Shown piece by piece: positions 42,513 to 54,889 of a DNA stretch of 64,000 nt. How positions within the stretch are numbered: position 1 is the first letter of the stretch; the number at the start of each line of letters is the position of its first letter. Made by a program: the position numbers and the translations under genes. The stretch is from Odontesthes bonariensis (lineage: Eukaryota > Chordata > Actinopteri > Atheriniformes > Atherinopsidae). The stretch is from positions 34,584,197 through 34,648,196 of the forward strand of contig NC_134509.1 in NCBI RefSeq assembly GCF_027942865.1, given 5' to 3'. The notes under the pieces were generated by a model, which had not been told where the DNA came from, ran no database searches, and saw nothing but the letters and a program-made list of their open reading frames with translations.

Positions 42513-44039
42513 GTTTTCGATTCACTGGTAATCATCCGTTCATCTTGACTTCGCTTCACTGCACTGGACTACTGACTCGGTCTCCACGCAACGGTTGTCG
42601 TGGAGACCAGCTAGGTCCAATCTTCGTAATCTGAAGCATTTTATTTTACACAAATTATGTTTTATAAGTAGGAAAATGTTTATATCCGTGCATACTGCAT
42701 ATTGTTATCTTCTTACACGCAATGCCAGAGATTTAAAAATAATAGAAAGTTTAACAACGAATAAAATAAAGTTGTGTCACGTCACGTGAGAACTATTTCG
42801 CGCCTCGCGGGCGACTCGAGTAGTCCTCGAGGACGCCATGGCGCCCGCGGGCGACGCGTTGGTGACTAGTGCCTTTGACATGTTCATTCCTGCCTTAATC
42901 ATCATCAATGTCGGGATAATCTCTTTTGAGCACTATGGTCAGCCGCAGGTAACGCGTGCTCACACACACCGCTGATGGTGATGAAAGCTCCAGCCTTTTC
43001 AGGTTAAGGTATTTCACCCAAATTTTAGATTACAGCTACTACGGGTTCACCCTCCTCCTGATCGGTGAAATGGTGCTGAAGCTGATTGCTTTTGGCTTAT
43101 CTAAAGAACAGGTAACACATTGGAATGAGGGATAATTGTTGTTCCTCTGCGTCTTTTTTGTTGCATTTTAAGACCCCGACATCATGTGTGTGTGCCCTTA
43201 TGTATGCCTGCGTTTAGGTGGAACTTGATGGACATGGCTATCGACGATAGCCATGCTGACGAACATGATGGACATGCTGACGACGGAAACTATCACGATA
43301 GGCTTCTCGGCATTATGGGGATGAGCCATATGATTCCCTTTAATCCCAGCACCCTGAGAGTCTGCAGAGTCTCCAGAGTTGCACAAGGTAGACAAACAAA
43401 CACACACAAAAACAAACATTTTGAAATCTTTCATGATAAAGGTGTGTACGCACACAAATGAGAGAATTTTCCTCAACAATCCCTGTCTCTCATCAGTGAG
43501 GACCAAGAGGTTAGGACTTCTGATAAATACCATCAGCAAGACACTGTCTCAGGTAAACACACACACACTGTTTGTTAAGGTTACGGCAGTAAAGTGGACA
43601 TGAATTAATCGCATAGCATTTATCCCATTCAAAGCTCGAGTAAAGCCATAAAAGAACTGTGTTTTAAGTGTGCCACAACTCATAATATACGTTAGCAACC
43701 ATTCGGTTAAACGGAACTATAAAAAGGATTGCTTAGTATCAAATTAAGTGTTAAAACCTGAGAGAATGAGTTGGGTTCTCTGCTGTTTGTTTGGGCCATT
43801 TTCCAGCTGTGGACACATTTATCCAGCACAGTAACCTCTAACAGCACATCTGACATTGAACATGAGTGTGCACTGCAGACAAGTGCAGTACCAGATGTTG
43901 GCAGGAGAAAGTGTGAAGAAAGCCACAGTAATGACCCAGTCATCTTGAATTAGTGGATGTGCTTGGTTTGGTCTTTCTGGCCAGCAACACGGTCAAGAAA
44001 AAGACAGTTTTATGAAAAAGGCCCAGCACAGCGGCGGCG

Positions 44040-44375
44040 TTGTAGGGAGACTGAAGGCTGTTCCGTCACTAAAAACTAAACTGCCAGTGGAGATTAAACT
44101 TTCACCAAATGGAGACATTTTTAAATCCAGGTTAAAAACATTTCTGTTCTCATGTGTCTATGCATGAAATCTGCACGATATCTTTGAACTTATCTGGACT
44201 GTTGCTTGTTTTTAAATTAATTTAAATGATTTTATTTGTTTCTCTTTATATTCTTTTATGTATTTTTAATGCTTCTTCCACTCCCTGCTGCAATGCTTTT
44301 ATTTTATGTAAAACACTTTGAACTGTTTTGTACATGAAATGTGCTACAAATAAATTTGATTTGATTTGATTTAAA
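44040..44375 (+). pseudogene. 3' end of a non-LTR retrotransposon
   Basis: Reads LPVEIKLSPNGDIFKSRLKT, then FLFSCVYA and stop, the usual last residues of a fish LINE reverse transcriptase, followed by a 3' UTR (TGTAAAACACTTTGAACTG) and a TTTGA-type tail. 5'-truncated, lying in the intron before the S5 exon. Confidence 0.75.
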
Positions 44376-44999
44376 AGAACACAAGTCTGATCCGCAAACT
44401 GACAGCGGATCTGGTTCAAATGTTCGTGGTGTCAGTAGTAGACTGACCAACGGATTTTAGACCAAACGTCATGGTTACGCTGAGTAAAAAGGCAGCTAAG
44501 GGGGCTGACAGTAGCTCTGCTGTAATTGTCATTGTGGCGTTTTTTTATTGTTTATATGTGGTTATAGATTCCCAGCTGGCAACTGGAGAGCTGTGCGTTC
44601 ACAAGTCCCCGTCGTCCCCTCGCCCGCCACCCGGGCAAACCTCCAGAAATTCGACCAATCAGACCACACTAAAGCCAGATCCCCTCAGTCTCAGGAGGAA
44701 CCTTCCCCACAAGAGAGCTTTCTCCCGTTCTAAACTAATTTCAAACTATTTGGAGTTAAGAAGTGTGCGATGCTAATCTAGTGGTAGCCAGGATTAAGAA
44801 TTAAACTGATGGAAATGATCGTGCCATGTCCGCTTTATTCATTTTGATTGGACAAGATTAGAAGCGTTAAAAATCATGTCCCTTCACATGTTTTCAGACT
44901 TTAAGGCAGAAAAAGTGGTAATCATTTTCAGATCCTACTCTGTAGGAGTGGGTGAGTAGTCACAGAATCACATGGCTTATCAAAGTGTCACAGCAGTTA

Positions 45000-45409
45000 C
45001 ACTGGAAAAAATGCCCCTCCAAAAATAAGTAAGAAAAACAACAAATACGTTTTTGCTTGAAATAAGCAAAAAAATCTACCAATGGAACTAGTGAAAATCG
45101 GCTTGTCAAGATTTCTTGAAATAAGATGTGACATTTGGGACTTTTGAGATAAAAGTGATCTTGAAATTAGCTTAAAAACCTCTTCAAATGTCAAAAAAAG
45201 CTTGTTTCAAATGAAATCCGACTCAAAACAATTTGTTTTCAAGACTTTTTCATTTAACAAGATATTCAAGATGTATTGTCTTCAAACAAGTCCCTATATC
45301 TGGCTGAAATAGTACTTGTTAGGCAGTTGTGTCTTATATCAAGTGTCATGAGATATTCTGACTAGAAATGAGACAAATATACTTGGTAAGATTTTGATTT
45401 TTTCCAGTG
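45000..45409. mobile_element. TA-flanked MITE
   Basis: Inverted ends CACTGGAAAAAAT and ATTTTTTCCAGTG next to TA. 410 bp, non-coding, A+T-rich. A Tc1/mariner-like target. Confidence 0.75.
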
Positions 45410-46206
45410 TATGATCTGCGGCACAAATAAGCACCTAATTCTGCACCCTTAGCGTGGTAGTTGTGGCTCAGTTTCCACAGTTTAGTTGACCCCTACGCAT
45501 GATCAGACTGAATCCAGACCTCTTTTCCAAAAAAAGGATGCGGATCGTGCTGTTCTATCTGATTTCAGACAGAACTGTTGTCCGTTCCACTCGGTTTCCA
45601 GCATCGTTCGGATTTTTCTGTACATAGTAAAGCTGTACATTCAGTGCATTTGTCCTTCTGAACTCTTTGCAACCAAGAATGATAAAATGTAAACGCTGTG
45701 ACAGAGAATTTACGGAGGATTTAACGCAAGCTTTTTTTTTCCAGGTTGGAAACATCTGTCTGCTCTTCCTGTTCTTCTCTTTCATCTTTTCCGCGCTGGG
45801 GGTGGAGCTCTTTGGCAACTTAGGTGAGTCCCAGTAGCATGACAAGCATAAAAACACAAACTTTCTGCAAAGGAACATGGTCGGCTAGATGATTTTGTAT
45901 TTGCATTGCAAATATTCTCCAGTATTGTGGAGAAGAGCTTTAAAGAGTAGCCAAACACCTTAGTCAAACCAGATCTTCTTTTAAGCAGTTTTGTTGTGCT
46001 AAATCATTCATATCATTCAGTGGAGCTGAATTAAAGGCCTGTTCCCGTGGAAGATCACAGTTCTTTCAGATCTAAACTCTGCCTCAAAACTCTCTGTCTC
46101 CCTTAGGACAACCATGAGAATCTCCATCAGCAGCAGAGGAGCAGTTAGAATAACTCCAACCGGGGCCACGCCAGGGGATCCATCAACACATCAACACATG
46201 TGAAAT

Positions 46207-46216
46207 CAACACATCA

Positions 46217-46291
<75 letters not shown>

Positions 46292-46340
46292 AGTAAGAAA
46301 TGTACATAAATAAAAACATATATATATATATATATATATA
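46207..46340. repeat. (TA)n microsatellites
   Basis: Two long TA tracts separated by about 30 bp of unique sequence (GTCAGTAAGAAATGTACATA). Confidence 0.95.
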
Positions 46341-49300
46341 TTATCTGTCTTATCTCTTTTGTGCCTCCTTTTTTTTCACTATTATTGTTACATTATTGCT
46401 TTTGTTTTACTCTAAATTATAAATGATGCCTCCACACCACAGTGTACTCCAGTTTAAAACATGTATGGAAATATGGTTTTATCATTTCTAACCAATGATA
46501 CGAATGATTACTGATGATTAGCTGAATCACCATGACTGGATTTAGTTCCATTTATTTTGTATTAATGTGCTGACGTTGTGCTCTTGGATTTTATGATTGT
46601 ATTTTATTAGGGACCGAAACTGCAAGGACCCTATTGTAACTGAAGGAGTTATTATTATTATCATTATTAATATTATTATTAATAATAAAACTATGATTAT
46701 ATGTGCGTGTTCAGGCTGGGTCCAGCATTCACCGTATGAAGTTTGGGACAGATTGGATAATGTATGTGGGAGTTAGCGACTTCATTTTTTTGTGGCGAGT
46801 GATGGCGAGTCATCGAACTTTGAGGCGTCGCCACAACCACGCCCTTTAAGTTGAAAAAAGGTTTCTCCATGATTCTTTCCCCCCATGTCTTAAGAGTAAC
46901 CTGGCCAAGTTTGAAGTCTGTAGCATTAAATCTGTAGGACGAGTTCGATCTTATGCAAGGCGTGGAATCGGGCAAAAATGGTACCAAAACGCACTTTCCA
47001 TCCAAAATGGCCGCCTTCCTGTGGACGTGGGACCATGGGACCAAATTTGGGAAACAGTTTGGTTCCAGCAGACGCTGTGTCCTGTTTCCCCTGCAGACAA
47101 CTTCAGTGCAACAGTGGCTATAAGGATTCTGCTTTTACCAGCAATGGAGTACGAGATGGGAACAATATTTCAGTCAAGTTACAGAAACAGGAACAATCAG
47201 GACACTTGTTAGTATTGGAAATTAATTCCACACCGTCACCGTCATGTCCTCCTTTTTGATTTTGAAACAGAATCCTTGTGTTGTTGCTATTAATTATGCT
47301 AAATAACTCGTTTTTACGCCATTTTTGGTTAAAAAAATAAATAAAACGTTGATTTCGGTGCATTGCCAAATGTCGGGCTCACCCGCCGCCTATGCAGGTG
47401 TACCTGATAAAGTGGCCGGTGAGTGTATAATGAATATATGTGATTAATGGCAGTAGTCCCAGCATTGAGCCCTCAGACAGTCCTCCACTAATAGGTCTGA
47501 ATAACTTTTAGGATTCACTGTGTCACAAGCTTCATGTAAACCTAGAAAATGGCTGTAAAGTGTTGCTTGTTGTCCAAGGATTCTATTAATTCATTAATTC
47601 ATTTGTTCCAGTTATGCAAAGATGCTGTTCATGTGCAACCTGGAGTAAAGAGCTGGTAAAAAGCAGCTACAACAGTTTCCATTGCAGTTAAAACAGCACA
47701 GCGGCACTAAGGGCGACCGTTTAAGCACTGATTCGAACACCCATTTCCCCTGCATATCAACCTGCTTTGGGAGGAAATGAAGTCTTGTTTTACTCAAGGT
47801 GTCCTTTAGTTTGAAATGGAGTTTTAAGGGAAAATGTGACTGATTGTTTTGGATGCTTCCCATGATGAAGAGTGGCTATGCAGTTAGAGTTAATCACAAG
47901 CAAAGCTATAGAAATTCTAGAGCCATCTGTCTGACATCTAAAGTTTGGCCAGCATTGTGTTATGCCTGTGTAATTATATGAAGAACCCTGGCAAAGAAAT
48001 GAATAAATAATGATTAAAAAAAAGATTTGTACAGATGTTATTGCGAGGATCAAGGACCCAAACTCACAAACTTTGAATAAGCTTCCAGTTGCAGAATAGA
48101 AAGCTGATGTACTATCAGTTGCCCTATGGAGTCCATGTAATTTAAGAAGAGAAGCAGGCATTAAAAAAACTCTTTAACTAAACACCTTTTTTTGGGAAAT
48201 GTTCACTTAATATATTGTGTATGAGTTGCAGTTGAAGAAGTTGAAACAAAGAATTGTTTTCAATCCAGAGAAATAATGACTGTGAGAGGACTCAAGCCAA
48301 AAAAACCTTGAATAACTTTACAAATCTCTGCTTAGAAATGAAAAATAAAGTTTTATGTTTGCTTCAAGGGCTTTCTTCTTTGTTTTTCTGTCTAGAACAC
48401 GATCTGTTCAGATATCTCTGCTTGGGTTGTAAAGCGTTGACTCTGACCTCACTTTCTCCTTTTCAAACATGTTAATCAAACAAGCAATCTGAGCTGAATT
48501 AAAAGCGTTTGGTGTGGGTTTTTTTTAAAACTCACTCATATGTTTGTTATGAATCTGCATGGCTGCTTTTGCTGGGTTTACAAAGCAGTAACTCTCGTGG
48601 GATTCAAACCCACAATCATCTTTCATTTATGAACTGAAAGTCCAACGCAGAGCCTGTTCCTCCTCAGGTAAGCCTCTCAAAATCTCATCTCAAGATACTT
48701 TAAAGATACATTCCACTTCAAGCCATTTACAATCCAGTTCTTTATAAAAACAATAATAATAGAACTAAATCAAATTCAATAAATTCCAAATTACTCATGC
48801 AGAGCCAATTAAAAAAAAAAAGAAAAATAGCCTAGCAAAAAAAAACAACCAAACAAAAAAAAACATGCGTTAATAATTATCGGCGTTACATAATCAATGC
48901 GTTAATCCAATAATAACGGGTTAACTCACCCAGCCCTAATTAATGCACATGAAAAAAGGACACAAATGACATAGATTAGTAATTTTTGAAATGATCTATA
49001 AACTCTATGTCAGTCATATCCCATGTTTGAATCCACATCAATGCAAATATTGCTGAAGATAGTGTTGTTCCCCCTCTCTCTGCCCCCTGCTTCCTGTCTC
49101 TCTACACTGTCCTATCTAATAGGCATAAAAAGCTCCCCAAAAAAATAATAAAAAAATATATATATTTGTACTAAATTGTCATGAAATGGCAGAGCGCTTA
49201 CAGAGGTGTTTCCCACAAAGAAAAGCTTAGAGATGCCGTTTGACTTGACTGGTCAGCTCCGGTGGCTTGAGCAGCCATTTCCAACCATTCTGCATCAGCT

Positions 49301-50757
49301 GTGCTGAAACACTAAAGTTGAAGAAGCATTTTATTGATTGGGAGCCCCAAAGAGCACGGTGAGAAAATGTCAAATAGTAGAATACAGTTAACAATACTTA
49401 CAAAACAATTTTTTGTCATCATTGCGTACACCAAAAGCGACATGCAGTGCAAGACTTATAATATAGAAACATTTAACCATCAAATTTTTCTATACTCGCT
49501 TCATCCAATTCGGGGTCCCTGGGAGGCTCAGGTACACCCATGACGGTTACACTTCATCAGTACTTCGATTTCATGGAGACTCGACACCAATAATGATAAT
49601 TTGTCTTGACTTTTTTCACTCGCTAGTTTGTGTGGGCTGCATTGGACTGGTGACCTGTAGGTTCCAGCCCACCCGAGACCCTGAACTGGATTAAGAGATT
49701 TTCGAAAAATGGATGTTTAGTTTAGCCAAATGTTCCTCTTTATAGCTGTTCATCACAATAAGAATAAAGATTGACAGATCCTGTGTAACCTGTTTGCTGC
49801 TCTAACATATTGTATTTACTCTGTAATACCTTACATGATGAGTACAAATGGCTGCTGAACCAAATATCAGGCTTCTGGTCTGTAGAGAAACCTCAAACAC
49901 ACCATCACTTATTGCTTAGTTCCATCAATCATCTGTTCTCCTCTCCTCTCTTTGACAACAAAGTGAATCTTGTTTGGACGCAAAACAATTACGCTGGCTC
50001 TGTCACAGATACAGCCGCTGAGTGCCTTCTTTTCTCGGAAAGAAAGCCAAGTTTTTGATGCGTCTCCCTGCTTTGTTCCACTTCCATCGCCTCAGCCGTC
50101 TCAGCTATCGCTGTTGGCCAGTCGTCCTGCTATTTGAGATGTGCTCCCCGTGCCTCTGTCTGCAGGGAGTCTGTGACAGGCTTATCTTCCCTGATGCTCA
50201 CTCACCTGGAATAAAGGAGAAAAAAAAGTAGGGCTGAAGGGTTTTGCAGCTTCTCTGAGCGCCTTCTGCCAGAGCTGAAACCCACACATGAAAAGAAAAA
50301 GTCAATTTCATTGAGAATTAAGTCGGTACAGTGAGACATGGGAGGAATCAAAAGCTAAACCAATGAACAATAAATGTAATTATCAGTCTTTTTTTCTTGC
50401 TTTCGTTTGCTTTGTTGAAAATATATCTGGAAATATTAGAAAAAGTTACCGCTGAGATGCAACATTTCAGTAATTTTGTTTCTTAAGGTTTTTTTTTGCT
50501 GTAAAAGAAGCCAAACAGACTGGAGCTGATTCAGTTTAAAGCATCACACATCAAACAATAAAAAACTGATTCATCTTTTATTTTTCACTTTGTGAAAATG
50601 TTCCCTATTCAGCGTTTTTTCTAACAAACTTTTCCATTCCCAGTGTGCCAAATACTGCTGTTTTGTCAATGCCAATGGTGCCAGTGAAACATGCACAAAG
50701 TGTCATTGGAGCAGAAGTTGGTTTTGTCCTGGAGACCTCAGTTTCCACTCACAAGCA
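46341..50757. other. Intergenic region without a recognisable gene
   Basis: No conserved reading frame or splice-consistent exon was seen. It contains repeat pieces: a stretch near 46,600-47,040 (AGGGACCGAAACTGCAAGGA...) that resembles a dispersed fish repeat, the terminus GGTGTACCTGATAAAGTGGC at 47,397-47,428 known from abundant fish DNA elements, and 48,863-48,938, which matches 52,865-52,951. Confidence 0.5.
48863..48938. repeat. Terminal fragment of a dispersed repeat
   Basis: CATGCGTTAAT ... TTATCGGCGTTA ... AATAACGGGTTAACTCACCCAGCCCTAA. Shared with 52,865-52,951; both end in AGCCCTAA. Confidence 0.6.
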
Positions 50758-51003
50758 GTTAATATGACAGCTGACTTGTTGTTTGGCTATGTTGTGTATG
50801 ATGTGGTTAGTACAGTCTATTTCGGATAAGTGATCAGACTTCATCTGTTGTCTTTTTTTGTCTCTTTATTTCTTTCAAGGCTGAAGAGGGAAACATCGAA
50901 TATAAGGTAACTGATTATTTCCTCATCCTATTTGGTGCAAGTTAAAAAATAAAGTTTTTAATTTCTTATTTTTAATTTTAATTTAATTTCATTCTATTTT
51001 TAT
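50758..51003 (+). repeat. Upstream copy of gtpbp2 exon 2 with flanking intron
   Basis: About 245 bp nearly identical to 52,577-52,823. Contains the complete 27-bp exon (50,880-50,906) with its TTTCAAG acceptor and GTAACT donor. It lies before exon 1, so it cannot be used in the normal transcript unless there is a further upstream promoter. Confidence 0.9.
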
Positions 51004-51315
51004 TTCTATTCTGTTGCTTTCAAATACTAATTTCTTATTTTATTTTGAAGATAATAGTAATTTCCGTTTAACGCATTTGCTGGTGAAGAATTGTGAAAGT
51101 TTCATGCGGAAGCTTGATGATATTAATGGAATCTAACTTAACAGCGTTGGTGATGCTGAGGAGAGAGCATCTTCCGCTGCAGGTCTCCACACAGGCGGGC
51201 TGTGTAGTGTAACAATGCCATGTTAAAAGGAGGATAGTGCTCCGTATCGTTACATATTATTTTGATAGAGTTAGATGTCCGGTTTCTTGCTGCAGCTGAC
51301 ACCTGGAACTCAGCA

Positions 51316-51504
51316 ATGGTGGATTTGCACGATAGCGTTGCCGTGTCTCCCGGATGTAGTAGATATGGACAGGGCTCTGGCTCTAGCAATAACGCGAAGA
51401 AAACATCGAAAAAGACGCGAAGTAGAAGAGGCAAAAGAGGCAGGAGAAGACGGAACAAAAAGAACAGAAACAACAAAACACCGCCACCGTTTTTACCCCC
51501 GGAG
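51316..51504 (+). CDS. gtpbp2: GTP-binding protein 2, exon 1 (start codon)
   Basis: Encodes 63 residues from an ATG in CAGCAATGG context: MVDLHDSVAVSPGCSRYGQG, a Ser/Lys/Arg-rich basic stretch (KKTSKKTRSRRGKRGRRRRN), then TPPPFLPPE, ending at a GTAGCT donor. Vertebrate GTPBP2 has the same layout: short start, basic low-complexity part, PPxLPPE, then the 9-residue exon. GTPBP2 is a translational-type GTPase of the GTPBP1/EF-Tu superfamily; it helps rescue stalled ribosomes together with Pelota in the cytosol, and its loss with a tRNA defect causes neurodegeneration in mice. No gene overlaps it. The promoter is presumably within 51,100-51,315, where no TATA box is evident. The paralogue GTPBP1 is excluded by the later exons (RGEAVYQIGVEDNGLLVGL). 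Confidence 0.85.
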
Positions 51505-52576
51505 GTAGCTATCCCCATTCTGGTCCGCAGATTAACGGGATATCAACAAACCAGCTAGCTAGTGCTGCCGAGCTGCGCCAAGCTAATCGTATATTGTTAA
51601 TACCCTTACCAATGAATACGTAAAACATTGTGAGGAAACTCTTATACTCTTACTGTGAGCTGTACTGTCAATAATAACGCCAACCTCTGCTCTCTTGTAT
51701 GGAGAAACTTCATCATTCAAATATCCAGATAAACATAATATCCGCAAGTATAAAGCACAGAGAAACACAGACATTTTTTTTTTTACTGATAATTTCCAGT
51801 TATCGGTTTGTCATATTTTCGATCGGTACAACAACTGTATTTTACAGTTTATGACTATAGTTGTTAGTAGTTGTGTTCGGTGGAAGAAACCACGACTGAG
51901 GGACATTAAATAAACCGCATCCTCTAATGAAATACCAGATAAATAAGCCGCATTAAATCCTGTCGGCATAGACAAACGTCCTCGCGAAGAGTTGTGCGAG
52001 TATATAGACCTTGTCATCCTTTATAAATACTTCATTTACACTTGTATTTCATGAAATGAGGCTAACATTTTCTGGCTCAGCCTGTCAGCACACACATCAC
52101 ATCAGTGAGTAATCAGTTCAGACATATTTACCCCCGAACACCAGAACATTTTGAAATGCGTAACTTCGGAGGAGAGTTTAAAACTGTCTGTCCAACTGAA
52201 CATTACAGTTTAAAGAGGATCGTGATACATAGTGAGTAACAATTGTGTGCCCTGGTTGATTATTTTTTTTTAGTTTAATACAGAAGATGTACTATATTGA
52301 AAAGCTTAGAGATTGAGACATAGTGTCTAGATGTGCCAACTCTTTAAAGTATAAAAGGGCTGATAACTTTTTACTGATATTTCCAAACTTGACCAAGTTT
52401 AGTAATTAGTTCGCTCTCTATTTTGTCTAATACAGATAGATCCAAGACATGCAAAAAACTGGACTGCTCCTCCTATGAAAAGTAACAAATCCACTTTTCT
52501 TATGAGTAGAGAAGGTTGGAGTTTTAGAAGATTAAAGTTGTATGATATTTATATCTGACTATAGATTGGTATGCAT

Positions 52577-52823
52577 GTTAATATGACAGCTGACTTGTTG
52601 TTTGGCTATGTTGTGTATGATGTGGTTAGTACAGTCTATTTCACATAAGTGATCAGACTTCATCTGTTGTCTTTTTTTGTCTCTTTATTTCTTTCAAGGC
52701 TGAAGAGGGAAACATCGAATATAAGGTAACTGATTATTTCCTCATCCTATTTGGTGCAAGTTAAAAAAAACTGTTTTTAATTTCTTATTTTTAATTTTGA
52801 TTTAATTTTATTCTATTTTTATT
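52577..52823 (+). repeat. Downstream copy of the exon 2 region
   Basis: Second member of the duplication with 50,758-51,003. This one is correctly placed after exon 1. Confidence 0.9.
52699..52725 (+). CDS. gtpbp2: gtpbp2 exon 2 (27-bp microexon)
   Basis: AEEGNIEYK between TTTCAAG and GTAACT. Joins LPPE of exon 1 to LKLVNPTQYRF of exon 3 in phase 0, as in other vertebrate GTPBP2 proteins. Confidence 0.85.
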
Positions 52824-52864
52824 CATTTTTTTTTTTTTTTAAAAATTAAAAAAATAAATAAATC

Positions 52865-52951
52865 ATGCGTTAATGCGCGATAAAATATTTATCGGCGTTA
52901 AACAATTAATGCGTTAACGTGATAATAACGAGTTAACTTGCCCAGCCCTAA
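52865..52951. repeat. Terminal fragment of a dispersed repeat
   Basis: Matches 48,863-48,938 (ATGCGTTAAT, TATCGGCGTTA, AGCCCTAA end). Confidence 0.6.
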
Positions 52952-53947
52952 AAAGTTTTTTTATGTTGTTTGTGTTAAGTACATACTGTATGACACCTTG
53001 ACTGAAAGATCTCAGATCAGCTCAAATGAAGATTGTGAATGTTTTTGGTCACTTTCCAGCCTTAAACCAGTTTACCAATATTGTTTCATTGTGTAACTAA
53101 CTTTCTCATGGTGTATGTATGTCTTGCTGTAGATTCATCAGATATATTGGTAAGTACACTAGCAGGGGAAGAGACAGATGTATCAGTGTGTTGATGAAGA
53201 TTCTCAGTCATCCAGGTCGTGGTAATCATGAGAGCTTGAATAAGGGCAACTGGACTTCCTTTTGGATCTTGAAGACGTTTCACCTCTCATCCAAAAGGCT
53301 CTTCAGTTCTGAACTAGATGGTGGGGAGCATCAGCTTATAAGCAGGGAGGGTCGTTACAGTCACATGTGTCACTGAACCCCCTGACCAATGTGCATGTTG
53401 TTAGAGTCATTATCACCCCTGAATTGTCTACCTGCCTGAAAGGGTGAGGTTTGGTCACAGGATCCAAAGTGTGAATGATTGTGAAACTGCCTGAGGAGGA
53501 GAGACAATGGTGCTGGGAAGTTGATACCTGAGAGCCCCTCCTCTGTTCAAAGATGGTTGTTCCAGTTTAACATAGATGGCTTCCTTGACTCCTCTCTCAA
53601 ACCATCTGTCTTCTCTGTCCAGAATGTGTGCATTACTGTCCTTTAAAGAGTGTCCCTTCTCCTTGAAATGTAGGTGCACTGCTGAGTCTTGACCTGAAGA
53701 GGTGGCTCTCCTATGTTGTGCCATGTGCTTTTGGAGCTGTTGTTTGGTCTCTTCTACATAGAGGTCTGCACACTCTTCGCTGCACTGCTCTGCATACAGT
53801 CAGTTTGTGTTTTGTCCTTTGGGTGAAGCAGTCTCTGTCTGAGGGTGTTCTTGGGTTTGAAGGGCGCTGGAATGTCATGTTTAGAGAAGATCCTTCTAAG
53901 TTTCTCTGAGACTCCTGATACATCTGGAATTACAGTATGCTTGCGCC

Positions 53948-54889
53948 TAGTGATGCTCCGATAAGCATTTTTTGGACTGATCACCGATCACCAAAATCAT
54001 GATCTGCCCGATTGCCGATCACTGCCGATCACGGAAGGAATCGGACGTTTCCATGCCTTTCATCTAGCAGAGAGTGCACCATTTATAGAAATTAAACCGC
54101 CAGAGGTAGCTGGGGACATGTAGAACAAGAATCTGGTGGAGTTTGCAGAAAACAATTGTTTTTTTTATTTTCTATTAATATTTTAATCTGCCCATATACA
54201 TCATCCATTGGGTATGATTTCAACATCAGATTATTAAACAATGATGCAGTGAAATGACTTGAAAATCACCACAGAGGTAGCTGGGGACATGTAGAACAAG
54301 AATCTGGTGGAGTCGGCAGAGAACATTTTGATTTGGTTCTAAATGAAGTTTTCAAATCTGACTATGCAGAAATGAGTTTGATTCTGAATATGCTTCGATA
54401 ATTTTGTTCTATCATTTCGTTTTAATCATTAAAAAGAATGTAGTAAAAAAACAACCAAGTAATGACAGGTGTATGTATTCCAACAAATGAAAAATCAACT
54501 TCGATGTAGATTTCTGAGTTTACGGTGTGCACTGGAATGCACCATAAATCCGCTCACACGCTTTACCGTACGACGTGATGGAAACGGGCACTCGATTTTC
54601 AAGTGTAGCTAGCGCGACCGTGCCTCTCTCTGAAGCGCAGATGGCGTGACCGCAGTAAGTTTCACATCTTTCTGACACACTTTGAAGAAATTCCAGACAG
54701 GAGAGGTCATGTTGTCGAGATGCACTGTAGAGGTTTTGCCTGTTCGGTCTGTACACACGTCACGTACCACATTAGAAAGTGGTCGCTAGTAATTTACGTC
54801 ACGTGATCGGTTTTTTGATCGGCATATTTTTCCGATCGCCGATCAGGCTATTTTTGGGCATTATCGGCCCATCGATCGGAGCATCACTA
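53948..54889. mobile_element. hAT-type MITE inside the Penelope-like element
   Basis: Inverted ends TAGTGATGCTCCGAT and ATCGGAGCATCACTA, with a perfect 8-bp target duplication CTTGCGCC (53,940-53,947; 54,890-54,897). The subterminal region has repeated CCGATCA motifs. 942 bp, non-coding. Confidence 0.9.

Larger units (their letters stand above)
37870..42866 (-). mobile_element. hAT transposon, right copy, right end cut by the duplication breakpoint
   Basis: Starts CAGGGGTCACCAACC. Matches the left copy to GCGTTGGTGAC at 42,866 and then switches to unrelated sequence, so the last seven or so bases of the right inverted repeat are missing. Left flank GTTTACAG. Confidence 0.85.
42867..45823 (+). 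pseudogene. T-type (Cav3-like) calcium channel, domain IV S1-S5 exons, probable pseudogene
   Basis: Five exon-like pieces on the + strand: 42,869-42,948 (S1: FDMFIPALIIINV, ending FEHYGQPQ), 43,003-43,111 (S2: YYGFTLLLIGEMVLKLIAFG), 43,218-43,387 (S3-S4: WNLMDMAI ... PFNPSTLRVCRVSRVAQ), 43,497-43,552 (linker: TKRLGLLINTISKTLSQ) and 45,745-45,823 (S5: VGNICLLFLFFSFIFSALGV, then ELFGNL). EHYxQPQ, the NP..+R..R.+R voltage sensor and ALGVELFG are hallmarks of domain IV of low-voltage-activated calcium channels. Exons 3-4-5 join in phase, but exon 2 fits neither neighbour, S3 contains a microinversion, and the pore and S6 exons that should follow were not found. The first exon abuts the duplication breakpoint, so the upstream part of the gene is elsewhere or lost. 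Confidence 0.6.

Noticed and set aside
44471..44776. 101-codon frame with one hydrophobic segment (MVTLSKKAAKGADSS...)
   Set aside because: No recognised family, no splice context, and it lies between TE pieces. Probably a chance frame.
51138..51518. 126-codon minus-strand frame opposite gtpbp2 exon 1
   Set aside because: It is the mirror of the Arg/Lys-rich coding strand (poly-Leu) and has no independent support.
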